Below, in pieces: positions 52,707 to 63,322 of a DNA stretch of 64,000 nucleotides. Under the pieces are notes generated by a model. The model worked only from the letters and a program-made list of their open reading frames with translations. It ran no database searches and was not told the origin of the DNA. A program made the translations under genes and the position numbers. The stretch covers positions 2,500,001 through 2,564,000 of the forward strand of contig NZ_OY776488.1 of NCBI RefSeq assembly GCF_963675635.1, in the 5' to 3' direction. Position 1 is the first letter of the stretch. Each line of letters begins with the position of its first letter. The DNA is from an uncultured Pseudodesulfovibrio sp. (GTDB lineage: Bacteria > Desulfobacterota > Desulfovibrionia > Desulfovibrionales > Desulfovibrionaceae).

Positions 52707-53147
52707 GTGAGCAAAACCATCGTCATCGGCTCCGACCACGGGGGCTTCAATCTCAAGTCCCTGTTCATCAAGACTCTCAAGGAATGGGGGTATCAGGTGG
52801 AAGACGAGGGACCGGACTGTCTGGATTCCTGCGATTATCCGCTCTTTGCGGCCAAGGTCTGCGAAAAGATCAAGGAAGACGACACAAAGCTCGGTGTGCT
52901 CATTTGCGGAACGGGCCAGGGCATGACAATGACAGCCAACCGTATGGGTGTCCGTGCAGCCCTGTGCACCAACGAATTTCTTGCTCGCATGGCCCGCGAG
53001 CACAATGATGCGCGTATCCTCTGCCTCGGGGAACGCGTGACCGGCCAGGGGTTGGCCCTGGAGATTCTCAAAGCATTTCTGGAAACAGAGTTCGGTGGTG
53101 ATCGACACCAGCGGCGCATCGATCTCATCGACACAGTTTCTCAATAA
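52707..53147 (+). CDS. rpiB: Ribose 5-phosphate isomerase B
   Basis: 146 aa, usual length. IGSDHGGFNLK with an Asp-His pair, GVLICGTGQGMTMTANR (the Cys and the anion-binding loop), and EHNDARILCLGERVTGQGLA are diagnostic. It interconverts ribose 5-phosphate and ribulose 5-phosphate. GTG start with AAAGGGGAAA upstream. First of rpiB-tkt-glpX, a sugar phosphate unit. Confidence 0.93.
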   Translation: MSKTIVIGSDHGGFNLKSLFIKTLKEWGYQVEDEGPDCLDSCDYPLFAAKVCEKIKEDDTKLGVLICGTGQGMTMTANRMGVRAALCTNEFLARMAREHNDARILCLGERVTGQGLALEILKAFLETEFGGDRHQRRIDLIDTVSQ

Positions 53148-53172
53148 CAACTTTTAGAAAGGGTATATCACG

Positions 53173-55137
53173 ATGACACAGATGACGGACAAGACCATTG
53201 CCGTGGTCAAGGGGTTAATCATGGACGGCGTTGCCAAGGCCAATTCCGGCCATCCCGGCGGCGCAATGTCCTCCTCAGACTATGCCACGATCCTGTTCTC
53301 CGAGTTCCTGAACACCAACCCGGATGACACAAAATGGTTCAACCGGGACCGCTTCATCATGGCCGCTGGACACGAATCCATGCTGCTCTATAGCCTGCTG
53401 CACCTGAACGGTCTGCTCAGCCTTGATGACCTCAAGGAATTTCGCCAGCTCGGTTCCCGCACGCCGGGCCATCCTGAAGTGAATATGACTCCGGGCGTCG
53501 AAGCCACATCCGGCCCGTTGGGTCAGGGATTCGCCGTGTCCGTAGGATTTGCCGCTGCCGAAGCGCACCTGCGAGACAAACTCGGCAGCGACATCATGGA
53601 CCACTACACTTACGCCCTGTCCTGCGACGGCGACATTCAGGAGCCAGTGGCTCTCGGTGCCGCATCTCTGGCTGGTCTTTGGGGGCTGGGCAAGCTCATC
53701 GTGTACTACGATTCCAACAAGATCCAGCTCGCCAGCGCCTGTAACAAAGTAGACTGCACCGATCATCGCAAGGTCTTTGAAGGCATGTGCTGGCAGGTTC
53801 TGGAAGTGGACGGTCACAATCAGGACGAAATCCGCGCTGCCATCAAGGAAGGCCAGCTTGAAACCGGCAAACCGACACTGATCATCGGGCACACCACCAT
53901 GGCAAAGGGCTGCGCCACCATGGAAGGCAGCCACAAGACCCACGGTTCTCCGTTATCCACTGAAGAGATTTCAGCCACCAAGGAAAAACTCGGCCTGCCC
54001 GCCGAAGACTTCTATGTCCCCGAGGACGTGGTTGCCAACTTCCAGTCCCGTTTTGATGGTCTGCGCAAGAATGCAGCCGATTGGCAGGATATGCTCGACA
54101 AGAAACTGGCTGATGCCGACTTCGCCGCCATGTGGAAAGAAGTCACCATGCCACGCTCCGAGCGTCAGATTGATTGGCCGGAATTCACCCCCGGTGAAAC
54201 CATGGCGACCCGCAAAGCGTGGGGAACCTGCCTGAACTCCGTCATGGAATCCCTGCCCACTCTGGTGGGTGGCTCCGCCGACCTTGATCCGTCCAACCAG
54301 ACACAGCACTTCCGCGACACTTACGGCGACTTCGGCGTGGACGGGTATGGTTCTCGCAACCTCGCTTTCGGCGTCCGCGAATTCCCCATGGCCGCGATCA
54401 TGAACGGTCTGCAACTGCACGGTGGCTTGATGCCTTTCGGCGCGACCTTCCTGACTTTTGCCGACTACTGCCGCAACGCCATCCGCATGTCTGCACTGCA
54501 GGAACTGCCGGTGCTGTACGTGTTCACCCATGATTCCTTCTGGGTGGGCGAAGACGGACCGACCCATCAGCCAATCGAGCACATCAGCTCCCTGCGGCTG
54601 ATCCCGGATCTCATCGACCTGCGCCCGGCTGACGCCATGGAGACTGCGGTCTGCCTGGACATCGCCCTCAAGCAGGAGAAAATGCCGTCCACCATCTTCC
54701 TGACCCGTCAGGGGCTGCCCATCCTCGACCCCGCCGAGTACCCGGCTATTGTCGACGGCCCCCGCAAGGGTGGCTACGTCCTCAAGGACTGCGAAGGAAC
54801 CCCGGATATTATCCTTATCGGATCCGGCTCTGAAGTCGCCCTGTGTCTAGAAACAGCCAGGCTGCTCAAACGCAAGGTACGCGTGGTTTCCATGCCTTCT
54901 ACCAAATTGTTTGACGATCAGCCCGAATCGTATAAAAATGAAGTCTTGCCCCAGACAGTCACGGCTCGCGCAGCCGCTGAAGCCGGTCGCACTGCCCTGT
55001 GGCACAAATATGTCGGCCTGAACGGCGTTGTCCTCGGCCTGGACCATTTCGGTGCCAGTGCCCCCGGCAAAGTTTTGTCCGACAAGTACGGGTTCACTCC
55101 CGAAAACTTTGCCCGAATGATCCGAGAGAAATACTAG
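53173..55137 (+). CDS. tkt: Transketolase
   Basis: 654 aa. HPGGAMSSSDYATILFSEFLNTNP, GDGDIQEPVALGAASLAGLWGLGKLIVYYDSN (TPP-Mg motif near ALSCDGD...DSN), FMAAGHESMLLYSLLHL, FTHDSFWVGEDGPTHQPIEHISSLR and the C-terminal domain match transketolase. It exchanges two-carbon units in the non-oxidative pentose phosphate pathway. AAAGGGTATATCACG precedes the ATG. It lies 25 bp after rpiB and 9 bp before glpX. Confidence 0.95.
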   Translation: MTQMTDKTIAVVKGLIMDGVAKANSGHPGGAMSSSDYATILFSEFLNTNPDDTKWFNRDRFIMAAGHESMLLYSLLHLNGLLSLDDLKEFRQLGSRTPGHPEVNMTPGVEATSGPLGQGFAVSVGFAAAEAHLRDKLGSDIMDHYTYALSCDGDIQEPVALGAASLAGLWGLGKLIVYYDSNKIQLASACNKVDCTDHRKVFEGMCWQVLEVDGHNQDEIRAAIKEGQLETGKPTLIIGHTTMAKGCATMEGSHKTHGSPLSTEEISATKEKLGLPAEDFYVPEDVVANFQSRFDGLRKNAADWQDMLDKKLADADFAAMWKEVTMPRSERQIDWPEFTPGETMATRKAWGTCLNSVMESLPTLVGGSADLDPSNQTQHFRDTYGDFGVDGYGSRNLAFGVREFPMAAIMNGLQLHGGLMPFGATFLTFADYCRNAIRMSALQELPVLYVFTHDSFWVGEDGPTHQPIEHISSLRLIPDLIDLRPADAMETAVCLDIALKQEKMPSTIFLTRQGLPILDPAEYPAIVDGPRKGGYVLKDCEGTPDIILIGSGSEVALCLETARLLKRKVRVVSMPSTKLFDDQPESYKNEVLPQTVTARAAAEAGRTALWHKYVGLNGVVLGLDHFGASAPGKVLSDKYGFTPENFARMIREKY

Positions 55138-55146
55138 GAGTATCAG

Positions 55147-56130
55147 ATGGAAGCCCCACAAAAAAACCTCGCATTGGACCTGGTCCGTGTCACCGAGGCA
55201 GCAGCATTGGCCTGCGCCCGCTGGCTTGGTAAAGGTGACAAGATTTCCGCAGACCAGGCAGCTGTCGACGCCATGCGCCTGAGCTTCAATACGTTGGAAA
55301 TCCAAGGGCGTGTCATGATCGGCGAAGGCGAGAAGGACTCTGCTCCCATGCTTTACGCCGGTGAAAAACTCGGTCTGGGCGAAGGCCCCAAAGTCGATAT
55401 CGCCGTTGATCCGCTGGAAGGCACCAACCTGCTCGCCAACGGTCGTCCCAACGCCATCTCAGTGGTTGGCGTGGCCCCTGCCGGTGCCATGTTCGATCCA
55501 GGCCCGAGCTACTACATGCAGAAGCTCGTCGTGCCCTCACAGGCCAAGGACGTCGTGGATATCGAAGCCCCCACCGGGCACAACCTGAAACTGATCGCAC
55601 GCGCCCTGGATAAGGACGTGGACGATCTGGTCGTCTTTGTTCTGGACAAACCACGCCACAAAAAGCTGATCTCCGAGATCCGCGAAGCCGGCGCACGCAT
55701 CCAGTTGCACAGTGACGGCGATATCACCGCTTCGCTCATGGCCATTGACCCGCGCTGCGAAGTCGATGTCATGATGGGCACCGGCGGCACCCCCGAGGGC
55801 GTGCTCTCCGCCATTGCCATTCGCATCATGGGCGGCGAAATGTTCGCCAAGCTCGACCCCCAGAAGCAGACGGAAAAGAACGCACTCGCCGAATATGGCA
55901 TGGACGTTCGCCGCGTGCTCACCGTGTCTGATCTGGTCAAATCCGAAGACCTTTTCTTCGCGGCCACCGGCATCTCCGGCGGCACCTTCCTCAAGGGTGT
56001 CACCTACCACGGTCATGGCGCCGAGACCTCTTCCCTGGTCATGCGCGGCAAGACCGGCACCATCCGCTATGTGGAAGCCATCCACAACTGGGAAACCCTT
56101 ATGCAGATCAGTTCCGTGAAATACGACTAA
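55147..56130 (+). CDS. glpX: Fructose-1,6-bisphosphatase, class II
   Basis: 327 aa. VMIGEGEKDSAPMLYAGEKLG, VDIAVDPLEGTNLLANG (metal site DPLEGTN), and GTGGTPEGVLSAIAIRIMGGEMFAKL are GlpX signatures; FFAATGISGGTFLKGVTY follows. It dephosphorylates fructose 1,6-bisphosphate in gluconeogenesis and possibly sedoheptulose bisphosphate. CTAGGAGTATCAG precedes ATG. End of the rpiB-tkt-glpX operon, with a terminator after it. Confidence 0.95.
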   Translation: MEAPQKNLALDLVRVTEAAALACARWLGKGDKISADQAAVDAMRLSFNTLEIQGRVMIGEGEKDSAPMLYAGEKLGLGEGPKVDIAVDPLEGTNLLANGRPNAISVVGVAPAGAMFDPGPSYYMQKLVVPSQAKDVVDIEAPTGHNLKLIARALDKDVDDLVVFVLDKPRHKKLISEIREAGARIQLHSDGDITASLMAIDPRCEVDVMMGTGGTPEGVLSAIAIRIMGGEMFAKLDPQKQTEKNALAEYGMDVRRVLTVSDLVKSEDLFFAATGISGGTFLKGVTYHGHGAETSSLVMRGKTGTIRYVEAIHNWETLMQISSVKYD

Positions 56131-56151
56131 ACTGCTGAGACATACTATCAT

Positions 56152-56186
56152 CAGGGCCGGGACGCATAACGCGTCTCGGCCCTTTT
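56152..56186 (+). terminator. Terminator after glpX
   Basis: GGGCCGGGACGC and GCGTCTCGGCCC pair over 12 bp with one G-U, then TTTTC. Confidence 0.9.
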
Positions 56187-56238
56187 CTTTGAGATACAGA
56201 GATATTTATGCTATTCATAAAATCAGGAGGAACTCGTC

Positions 56239-56595
56239 ATGTCCAAGAACAAACGTCGCAGCACACGAGTCTCGGCCGGTTTTGAAGCCTATGTCAGCAT
56301 CGGCGACGTGGTTGTCCCCGTGGCCACCAAAAACATCAGTCTCAAGGGCGCACTCCTGACCGGATGTGACGATTGCGAACCAGGGACACATTGCGAACTC
56401 CATCTGCCTCTGTCGCCCGGTATCCGCATTGTCGTGGACGGAACAATCATCCGCCACGGCAAAAGCGAATCAGCCATGGCCTTCAAGGAAATGGATGAAC
56501 TGAGTTTCACTTTCCTTCATCGTCTGGTCACGCTCAATGCAAATGACCCGGATAATGTCGATGAAGAGCTTCTGCAGATTTTTGAAAAGTTATAG
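56239..56595 (+). CDS. PilZ-domain protein
   Basis: 118 aa single PilZ domain. The N-terminal RRSTRVSAGFEAYVSI is the RxxxR element and NISLKGALLTG the D/NxSxxG element used to bind cyclic di-GMP. It probably links c-di-GMP to motility or biofilm behaviour through an unknown partner. AGGAGGAACTCGTC precedes the ATG. Confidence 0.85.
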   Translation: MSKNKRRSTRVSAGFEAYVSIGDVVVPVATKNISLKGALLTGCDDCEPGTHCELHLPLSPGIRIVVDGTIIRHGKSESAMAFKEMDELSFTFLHRLVTLNANDPDNVDEELLQIFEKL

Positions 56596-56688
56596 ACTGC
56601 GACCCTCAGGAAAGAAGCGCGAAATTGCGTTCGCTTTTCAAACATGCCTGGCGGTGCCTATTTTATATTGCCTGGACGAGGACATGTC

Positions 56689-57579
56689 TCAGGAGAGGGG
56701 AAATTTCGGTGAAATGACCATTTCAGTTCGCGCGCTCCTTCCCAAAACGACAGTGCCCAGAACAATGAGCACCCCGCCAAGCACGGTCCAGACATCCGGG
56801 ATTTCATTAAGAAACATCACCCCCCACATGCCGGCAAAAACGATTTCAAGACTGGAGACACCGCTGATGCGGGCGGCAGACTCAATGGCATATCCTCGGG
56901 TCATGTAATATTGCCCCATATTCATGAACACGGCGACTCCGAGCATCGTGCACCACTCACCCACTGTCGGCACAACCCATTCTCCCGCAAAAAGCGGTGC
57001 AAGCAACGCGATAAATAGCGGGGGATAAAACATAACGACAGCCGGGTGCTCGGTTTTTGCCAGGCTCCGTACGGTCAAGATGGCAAACGAGGTCAACAAG
57101 ACTGCCAGCAGGGCGACACCAAGCAGGAAGGGGTCCATGGCTTCCTTTGCTCCAAACAGAATTCCGGGACGACAGACCACGGTCACACCAACCAGCGAGA
57201 TCAAAACAGCCACGAGACTGCCCTTTGACAGACGTTCACGCAGAATGAACCATCCCAGAAGAGCCACCACTATCGGATGAGAAAAAAGCAGAACCAAAGC
57301 GTCCGCCAGCGGCAAATGCACAATGGTATAGAATTCCGCCAGCATGGAAGTAAAACCAAGCAATCCGCGCAGGAAGAGTGCAAGCTTTCGTTTGCCGAAC
57401 ACACCGACCCCGGCCCGTCGCAAAATATACCAGCACAGCAAGACACCGACCACCCCGCGCACAAACAGTATTTCCGTGGTCGGAACATGCAAGCCCGAAA
57501 GCTTAACGCACAGCGAACCGATGGAAAAAAGGAAGGTGCCAAGGAGCATGTATTGCATGCCGGGAGTCAGGAAGTTCAT
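56689..57579 (-). CDS. EamA/DMT-superfamily transporter
   Basis: 296 aa, ten membrane segments in two EamA halves (LLGTFLFSIGSLCVKLSGLHVPTTEILFVRGVVGVLL; ALLAVLLTSFAILTVRSLAKTEHPAVVMFYPPLF). FSHPIVVALLGWFILRERLSKGSLVAVLISLVGVTVV is the conserved end of the first half. Substrate unknown. No ribosome site is visible before ATG 57579. Distinct from the EamA protein at 35185. Confidence 0.83.
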   Translation of the reverse strand: MNFLTPGMQYMLLGTFLFSIGSLCVKLSGLHVPTTEILFVRGVVGVLLCWYILRRAGVGVFGKRKLALFLRGLLGFTSMLAEFYTIVHLPLADALVLLFSHPIVVALLGWFILRERLSKGSLVAVLISLVGVTVVCRPGILFGAKEAMDPFLLGVALLAVLLTSFAILTVRSLAKTEHPAVVMFYPPLFIALLAPLFAGEWVVPTVGEWCTMLGVAVFMNMGQYYMTRGYAIESAARISGVSSLEIVFAGMWGVMFLNEIPDVWTVLGGVLIVLGTVVLGRSARTEMVISPKFPLS

Positions 57580-57717
57580 GGTGCGGAGAGTATGCCTTTA
57601 ATGCCCCATGTCAAGACAATTTGGCGCAGAGTTGAGCCTTTTCAAAAAAACGGCCAACACACTGATTATGCAGTATCTTATCCCGTAAAATCACGTCAAA
57701 AACTCCTCGGAAAGACA

Positions 57718-57745
57718 CAAAAAAAACCGACCCTTTCGAGTCGGC
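57718..57745 (-). terminator. Terminator after the 57768 gene
   Basis: CCGAC and GTCGG form a short stem, with a T-run of at least six on the minus strand. Confidence 0.75.
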
Positions 57746-57767
57746 TTGATTGGGGTCTGCGAAAAGT

Positions 57768-58646
57768 CTAAACCGTGATGCTGGTGAACTGCGGTTCACT
57801 GAATCCGGGCTGCGCCTGATAGGCAGCAAAAGCGGCTTCAGTGTTGGCTGCAGTCGGGTTGAATTCAGCTTCAAGCTTTGAGGTCAAATCCTGAAGAGCT
57901 GCGATCTTGTTGAGCTCTTCCTTGAGGTCATCGAGAACACCCGTCAGAGGGTCTTCCGCATCATCGTCGATGAGCGTCGACTGTAATACCTGCACAACAA
58001 CCCGTGCCGTCAAATCCTGCGTAGCGCTGGGACCATCGCTCGGCGGCGGAGATTCAACCGCGAAAAACAACTCCTGCTTGCCGTTATCGAAAAACTCATT
58101 AACCGCGGAGTTGATGCCGTTGTTGAAATGGGCAATGGCGGCATCCCCGGCAGCAAATCCGAAGTTACGATCAATGAACTTGAGGGTGTTGAGCAGCCCC
58201 TCACCCAGTGTGTCTTCAGTAACTCCGGACGATGTCGCCTGAAGAATCATGCCGGACGCGGCAGCAGCGGTTTCATCGCCATACCGCTCACGAATCCAGT
58301 CCATGGTAGACGCAAGAGAATCACGAAGGTCCGTGTTGTCCTTAGGCTGACCATCTTCACCCGCAGTGTCGTCCATGCGTCGAACGACTTCATTCGCAAA
58401 GACCTCACCAAGGGTCTCCGGGAAGGATTCCGGCAGCTTGCCGGCCTGCCCAGGCGCATTGGCAAGAGCCCTTCGAGCCGGAGTCAGTCCGTCTTTCGCA
58501 GGATTGATCTCAGCCATCTGTCCAAGACGCATCCCGGGTTGATTCTCAAGCAATGCCCCGGCAGCGCCGAGGTTTTCTCCCTGGCTCTGTCGCTCCTTCA
58601 AATTCTCCATGAAGGCGTAGTTCATATGTGCAGCTTGAATTCTCAT
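57768..58646 (-). CDS. Uncharacterised cytoplasmic protein
   Basis: 292 aa from ATG 58646 (MRIQAAHMNYAFMENL). No signal peptide, membrane segment or recognised domain. Mostly helical, with Ala-, Glu- and Asp-rich stretches; a region of about 180-225 (FIDRNFGFAAGDAAIAHFNNGINSAVNEFFDNG) alternates charged and small residues. Likely a lineage-specific protein of Desulfovibrionaceae. Flanked by its own terminator and by that of folD, so it is probably monocistronic. Confidence 0.7.
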   Translation of the reverse strand: MRIQAAHMNYAFMENLKERQSQGENLGAAGALLENQPGMRLGQMAEINPAKDGLTPARRALANAPGQAGKLPESFPETLGEVFANEVVRRMDDTAGEDGQPKDNTDLRDSLASTMDWIRERYGDETAAAASGMILQATSSGVTEDTLGEGLLNTLKFIDRNFGFAAGDAAIAHFNNGINSAVNEFFDNGKQELFFAVESPPPSDGPSATQDLTARVVVQVLQSTLIDDDAEDPLTGVLDDLKEELNKIAALQDLTSKLEAEFNPTAANTEAAFAAYQAQPGFSEPQFTSITV

Positions 58647-58692
58647 ACTAGTCTTATCGGATGATGAATGTGTTTCTTTACCCCACATGAAC

Positions 58693-58721
58693 AAAAAAAA
58701 CGGGCCGGATTATCCGGCCCG
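58693..58721 (-). terminator. Terminator of folD
   Basis: CGGGCCGGAT and ATCCGGCCCG form a 10-bp stem, followed by eight T on the minus strand. Confidence 0.92.
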
Positions 58722-58751
58722 TTTTGAAGTCATATCTGTCTGCTGTATGGA

Positions 58752-59609
58752 CTATGCGCCAACGTGCATCTTGAAAGCTTCAAGAGTGTTGACCATCAAC
58801 TGGGCAATGGTCATGGGACCGACACCGCCGGGCACCGGCGTAATGGCGTGAACCTTGTCCTTGAGGGACTCAAAGTCGCAATCACCTGCCAGGCCTTCGT
58901 CTGTACGGTTGATGCCGACATCCACCACAACAGCACCCTCCTTGACCATATCGGCGGTCACGAAATTAGGCTTGCCGATCGCCGCGAATACAAAATCGGC
59001 TTCCAGGCATTCAGTCTTGAGATCCTGAGTACGTGAATGGCACAGGGTAACAGTTGCGTTGGCGCAGGGACCGCTCTGGGACAGCATCATGGCAAGAGGT
59101 TTGCCCACAATGTTGGAACGACCGATGACCACGGCTTTCTTGCAGGCCGGGTCCAGATCATACCGTTTCAAAAGATTGATGACACCGGCAGGCGTACATG
59201 GTTTGAAGCCCGGCAGTCCGAGGGACATCTTGCCCACGTTAACCGGGTGAAATCCGTCAACATCCTTGTCCGGGTCGATAAGGTCCAAAATTTTCTGGGA
59301 ATCAAGTCCGTCAGGCAAGGGAAGCTGCACCAGGATACCATCAACGTTCACATCGCGGTTCAATTCCTGAATCAGCCCTTCCAATTCAAGTTGGCTGGCT
59401 GTTTCAAGACGATGCGGGATGGACTCAATGCCGCAATCGGCACAGGCTCGTTCCTTGTTGCGAACATATACCTGGCTGGCCGGGTCTTCGCCCACCAGCA
59501 CGACGGCCAGGCCAGGCTTGCGACCATATTTGTCACCCAGTGCGTCCACTTCTTCTCTGATCTCGGCTCGAATAGTTGCCGCTGTTTCCTTACCGTCCAG
59601 AAGAATCAT
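58752..59609 (-). CDS. folD: Bifunctional methylene-THF dehydrogenase/methenyl-THF cyclohydrolase
   Basis: 285 aa. [23 protein letters not shown] (with the catalytic lysine region), [27 protein letters not shown], and [10 protein letters not shown] with [19 protein letters not shown] are FolD motifs. It interconverts one-carbon folates. GTGGAGGCAAACA precedes ATG. The 330-bp gap upstream holds the next gene's terminator and no recognised riboswitch. Confidence 0.95.
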   Translation of the reverse strand: MILLDGKETAATIRAEIREEVDALGDKYGRKPGLAVVLVGEDPASQVYVRNKERACADCGIESIPHRLETASQLELEGLIQELNRDVNVDGILVQLPLPDGLDSQKILDLIDPDKDVDGFHPVNVGKMSLGLPGFKPCTPAGVINLLKRYDLDPACKKAVVIGRSNIVGKPLAMMLSQSGPCANATVTLCHSRTQDLKTECLEADFVFAAIGKPNFVTADMVKEGAVVVDVGINRTDEGLAGDCDFESLKDKVHAITPVPGGVGPMTIAQLMVNTLEAFKMHVGA

Positions 59610-59874
59610 TGTTTGCCTCCACGGCTTTCAGAATCATATGAAAACTTGCTGCGTCAAAGCCCACCTACCCCTGGTGACTCTTCGCAGGTATTGGGCGCTA
59701 CCTAAAGAAAAATGCCGAACTATGCAACTCGGACATTCCTGCCACATCCCATATGAGATAAGCTGTCGTTCCCGAAAAGCCTGATTCGCCTGTTTCAAAA
59801 GGCAACAGGAACCACTGTTTCAGCAAGATGCTCTTGCCTTGCGCGAAGAGCGTCTCCCTCGACAACACTTTTTC

Positions 59875-59911
59875 AAAAAAAACGAGGGGCACTTTGAACA
59901 CAGTGCCCCTC
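59875..59911 (-). terminator. Terminator of the 59940 gene
   Basis: GAGGGGCACT and AGTGCCCCTC form a 10-bp stem with an eight-T run following on the minus strand. Confidence 0.9.
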
Positions 59912-59939
59912 TTTCAATACATTGAATGGACCGGAGCTG

Positions 59940-60350
59940 CTACTGGGTCTTCTTGTAGGTCAGCTCCACGACCTTGGCGGAGGGACCGCTTTCAACATAA
60001 AAGACGACAAAAGCATCGCCGCGCTTGTTGAGATCACCAAGAATCTGACCGTCATTCTCTTCGGAAATGTATATTTCGCCGTCCGAAGCGATGCCGCCCA
60101 CAAACTTCTCGGTAAAAATCTTTCCGTTAACGACCCATGTCTTGTGACCAGTGAAAATGCGGCCTTGCTGCTCTTCGATGACAAGAGTGCTTTTGGCCGA
60201 CTGGTTTTCGTAAATACCCCGCTCCACACTGGCTACAACAGTGGCATCGCAGACCCAGGTCCCCTTCATGTCAGGGACATCACCGGCAAAGGCGTTGGCA
60301 GCAAGAAGCAGAAAAGTCAGTGCAAGCAGGGAATACAGTGATTTTTTCAT
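59940..60350 (-). CDS. Small secreted protein of unknown function
   Basis: 136 aa with a clear signal peptide (MKKSLYSLLALTFLLLAANAFA). The mature part is beta-rich (MKGTWVCDATVVASVERG, GRIFTGHKTWVVNGKIFTEKFVGGIASDGEIYIS), like a small lipocalin-type barrel, but no family is recognised. GGGAGG lies 5 nt before the ATG and only 3 nt from the T-run of a terminator after eno, so there is no room for a promoter: transcription must come through from eno. Confidence 0.8.
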   Translation of the reverse strand: MKKSLYSLLALTFLLLAANAFAGDVPDMKGTWVCDATVVASVERGIYENQSAKSTLVIEEQQGRIFTGHKTWVVNGKIFTEKFVGGIASDGEIYISEENDGQILGDLNKRGDAFVVFYVESGPSAKVVELTYKKTQ

Positions 60351-60364
60351 TCAAACCTCCCGGT

Positions 60365-60391
60365 AAAAAAAGGCCGCTCAGATGAGCGGCC
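60365..60391 (-). terminator. Terminator or attenuator between eno and the 59940 gene
   Basis: GGCCGCTCA and TGAGCGGCC stem, seven T on the minus strand. The T-run ends 3 nt before the GGGAGG ribosome site of the next gene. Read-through here would set the level of the downstream gene. Confidence 0.85.
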
Positions 60392-60407
60392 CTTGTTGAT
60401 ATGCGTT

Positions 60408-61709
<1,302 letters not shown>

Positions 61710-61824
61710 CTATGATTGATGAAAAAAATAAACGTCTTGATCTGCGGGAGTCTAGATCAAATCCCCACAATGCTCAATTCTATATATGGTCCATTCGCGA
61801 AGCGCAGTTATTATTTCTATACGG

Positions 61825-62415
61825 CTACTGGTATTGCAGCCCCGGCGAGATCGTCAGGTTCGCAAAGGCACGTTCAATAACGTCTTTAGCCTGTCTGTCC
61901 TGAGACGAAGCAGCGCCAAATGCCAGAAGAAAACCCTTTTCGGTGAAGAACATTGCAAAATTGATATCAAAAGACATGCCACCTTCATAAACAACCGTCG
62001 TATCCATCAGAATACGCTTTCTCTTTTCATCAAATCTTTTTTCATTCACCGAGATTGTGATATTCTCTTCCCCAAACATTTTCTGCACCAACGCATCGAG
62101 GCCGTCCGCCACCATATAGAATTCTGAAACGGACACCTTGCCGGTATTCATTTGGGTAAAAGCCATCATCGGGATACGAACATCTGCCGTGGGTGCCCCG
62201 GTGTATGCGCCACCGAAAACCCCATCCTCCAGTGTGGCAAACTCCTTGAAACCTGACGCCATGACTTTGCTGTCGGGAATGGCTTTCCAAGCACTCGGAA
62301 GATATATGGAGTAGGGAAGCGTCGCCGAAACAACAGCGGTTGTTCCTGTTTGCTTTTCCACACAACCTATCAGGAGAAAGAGCAACAACACTATGAGTAC
62401 GGTGCGCTTGAACAT
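61825..62415 (-). CDS. Lipoprotein of unknown function
   Basis: 196 aa. Signal with lipobox LLIGC (Cys18). The mature part begins VEKQTGTTAVVSATLPYSIYLP and is mixed alpha/beta, resembling a small ligand-binding domain, with no recognised family. AAGGGAATACATA precedes the ATG. It lies 36 bp after coaX on the same strand with no terminator between, so they are probably co-transcribed. Confidence 0.75.
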   Translation of the reverse strand: MFKRTVLIVLLLFLLIGCVEKQTGTTAVVSATLPYSIYLPSAWKAIPDSKVMASGFKEFATLEDGVFGGAYTGAPTADVRIPMMAFTQMNTGKVSVSEFYMVADGLDALVQKMFGEENITISVNEKRFDEKRKRILMDTTVVYEGGMSFDINFAMFFTEKGFLLAFGAASSQDRQAKDVIERAFANLTISPGLQYQ

Positions 62416-62451
62416 TATGTATTCCCTTTCAGATTTTGAATGCAGACACTG

Positions 62452-63222
62452 CTAGCGATTGAAGTACGCCATCCACAACCCTTCCATAACCAGGTCTGGA
62501 CGGAGTTCGTCGATGGTATCGGAAACCTGCGCGATGGTACGGGACAGTCCGCCCGTGGCGACCACAAAGGGGTCTTTCAATTGGATCGAAAGTTTGTCGA
62601 CAAGGCCATCTATCATTGACGCAAATCCAAAGACAAGCCCCTGATTGAGACACTCTTCTGTCGATTGACCCCACATGAGGACTTCGCTTGACACTGTCAA
62701 ATCCACTTTAGGGAGTTTTGCTGTGCCTCCGGCCAATGCTGCGGCAGATGACAGGACACCCGGACAGATGAGACCGCCCTTGAATGCCGTGTTCTGAATA
62801 CAGGCCAGCGTGGTGGCCGTGCCAAAATCAATAACGATAAGATTCTTGTTGTCATACGTCATGCGCGCCGAATAGCACCCGACCAGAATATCTGCGCCCA
62901 CCTGTTCGGGGCGGGCATATTCGTTCTCCAGATCGATGGGAAGATCACGGGCGGCAAAGATAGCCTCACAGTTAAGGAAACGCCGCGCCATACGGGAGAT
63001 CAGCGGATCAAGCGGCGGCACAACACTTGAGATGACACACGCTTCAATGTCAGTCGGATCAACATCCTCTCGCAACAGAATGGACTCGATCTTGAGCCCC
63101 CAATCGTCATCGGTATTCGCCGGACGAGTTGGCAGGGTATAACTCTCACCCAGTCCGTGGTCGTCTGCCAAACAAAGTTTGGTATTGGTATTTCCGGCAT
63201 CAAAAAGCAGTATCTTGCCCAT
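62452..63222 (-). CDS. coaX: Type III pantothenate kinase
   Basis: 256 aa ASKHA-fold kinase. LLFDAGNTNTKLCLAD is the phosphate loop, VISSVVPPLDPLI and ENEYARPEQVGADILVGCYSAR follow, then LIVIDFGTATTLACI and GGLICPGV. It phosphorylates pantothenate, the first step of coenzyme A synthesis, and is not inhibited by CoA. AAGGAGAGTTAT precedes the ATG. It follows the chemotaxis receptor gene, separated by a terminator. Confidence 0.95.
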   Translation of the reverse strand: MGKILLFDAGNTNTKLCLADDHGLGESYTLPTRPANTDDDWGLKIESILLREDVDPTDIEACVISSVVPPLDPLISRMARRFLNCEAIFAARDLPIDLENEYARPEQVGADILVGCYSARMTYDNKNLIVIDFGTATTLACIQNTAFKGGLICPGVLSSAAALAGGTAKLPKVDLTVSSEVLMWGQSTEECLNQGLVFGFASMIDGLVDKLSIQLKDPFVVATGGLSRTIAQVSDTIDELRPDLVMEGLWMAYFNR

Positions 63223-63261
63223 ATAACTCTCCTTGGAGGGAACTTTCTCCCCTTTTTACCC

Positions 63262-63300
63262 AAAAAACAAGGCCCGCGCCACACAATGCAGCACGGGCCC
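63262..63300 (-). terminator. Terminator of the chemotaxis receptor gene
   Basis: GGCCCG and CGGGCC stem with a TTGTTTTTT tail on the minus strand, 22 bp after the stop at 63323. Confidence 0.82.
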
Positions 63301-63322
63301 CAAGGGAATGGCAGTTCAAAGA

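Noticed and set aside
59610..59870. Possible folate or ZTP riboswitch before folD
   Set aside because: The conserved ZTP and THF riboswitch core sequences are not present; only weak hairpins are seen.
59698..59901. 67-codon minus-strand frame between folD and the secreted-protein gene
   Set aside because: It starts inside the terminator hairpin of the upstream gene and has no recognisable features.
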